Assembly: GCA_018882885.1 (NCBI GenBank)
Contig: VERG01000014.1
Span: 1-40,040 of the forward strand
Direction of reading: 5' to 3'
DNA: 40,040 nucleotides
From: Candidatus Nanopelagicaceae bacterium
GTDB lineage: Bacteria > Actinomycetota > Actinomycetes > Nanopelagicales > Nanopelagicaceae
The first letter of the stretch is position 1. Each line of letters opens with the position of its first letter. A program made the translations under genes and the position numbers. The notes under the pieces were generated by a model, which worked only from the letters and a program-made list of their open reading frames with translations, was not told where the DNA came from and did not search any database. This document shows, piece by piece, positions 39,950 through 40,040 of the stretch.

Positions 39950-40040
39950 GGCAGACCCACGCTTGTCGATTGCGCCTTGCTATCGACCTGGTCTTCACCC
40001 GGAGCACCCCACCGTGGTGGAGGGTTGCCGTCCAGTTAGC
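39950..40040 (-). promoter_or_regulatory. SAM-IV-type riboswitch (5' part outside the window)
   Basis: On the minus strand the SAM-I/SAM-IV core reads GGCAACCCTCC (40029-40019), GGTGGGGTGC (40013-40004), then CGGGTGAAGACC (40001-39990). A small GTCGAT/ATCGAC hairpin and CAAGCGTGGGTC (39965-39954), the downstream pseudoknot part of SAM-IV, follow. The start of P1 is cut off by the window edge. Downstream, a CCCCC run can pair with the GGGG of the metY Shine-Dalgarno, so high SAM should reduce metY-metX translation. Confidence 0.9.

Noticed and set aside
1-40040. CRISPR array, prophage, insertion sequence, toxin-antitoxin or defence genes
   Set aside because: None seen: no spaced direct repeats, no transposase or integrase motifs, and essentially all long frames are accounted for by housekeeping or metabolic genes.
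1-40040. tRNA or rRNA genes
   Set aside because: No cloverleaf-like sequence with a T-loop GTTCGA-type motif, and no rRNA segments, were recognised in the gaps, which are all under 200 bases.

Overview
The window looks like a streamlined, low- to mid-GC actinobacterial chromosome. Both strands are packed with genes, intergenic spaces are tiny, and there are many ATGA/TAATG start-stop overlaps and several convergent gene pairs whose 3' ends overlap. There are no insertion sequences, prophage, CRISPR arrays or RNA genes. Actinobacterial markers are SepH, class II DAHP synthase beside a PASTA kinase, divergent glgC/GlgM-type glgA, a DUF7455-like protein near the primary sigma factor, a heterodimeric CrtYc/CrtYd lycopene cyclase and a SAM-IV-type riboswitch. 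My best guess (inference) is a freshwater acI-type planktonic actinobacterium (Nanopelagicales, 'Ca. Planktophila'-like).

Layout. 1-6480: carotenoid genes (a CrtI-family gene cut by the window edge, crtE, crtI, crtB, crtYd/crtYc) interleaved with a CDP-alcohol phosphotransferase and metF. 6481-7742: a TPP riboswitch, a PnuC/PnuT-type transporter and an overlapping small P-loop kinase, which together look like a vitamin B1 salvage unit. 7753-18751: PASTA kinase, endonuclease IV, two DMT permeases, threonine aldolase, O6-alkylguanine methyltransferase, DAHP synthase, a phosphofructokinase with PPi-type residues, and divergent glgC/glgA. 18738-25250 (minus strand): imp, rplS, lepB, rnhB, yraN, comM, dprA, era. 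25315-30334: MFS permease, sepH, an alkaline-phosphatase-fold enzyme, psuG-psuK. 30364-34001: convergent topoisomerase IV genes, parC lacking its C-terminal domain. 34185-37372: DUF7455-like protein, FAD oxidoreductase, CDGSH protein, rpoD. 37489-40040: metY-metX behind a SAM-IV-type riboswitch truncated by the window edge.

How it works together. CrtE-CrtB-CrtI-CrtYcd would take isoprenoid precursors to a cyclic carotene. GlgC and GlgA/GlgM make storage alpha-glucan, and the likely reversible PPi-PFK serves glycolysis and gluconeogenesis. Two riboswitches (TPP and SAM) control cofactor-linked genes, each apparently by hiding the Shine-Dalgarno sequence. Many genes that begin a transcription unit have a TANNNT -10 box only 5-8 nt before the start codon and no Shine-Dalgarno, so leaderless mRNAs seem common. 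Three divergent pairs have -10 boxes that overlap on opposite strands.

Nothing here is an obvious new defence or mobile system. The best leads are the riboswitch-controlled thiamine transporter-kinase pair, the symmetric leaderless divergent promoters, the CTD-less ParC, and short tandem repeats spanning stop codons.
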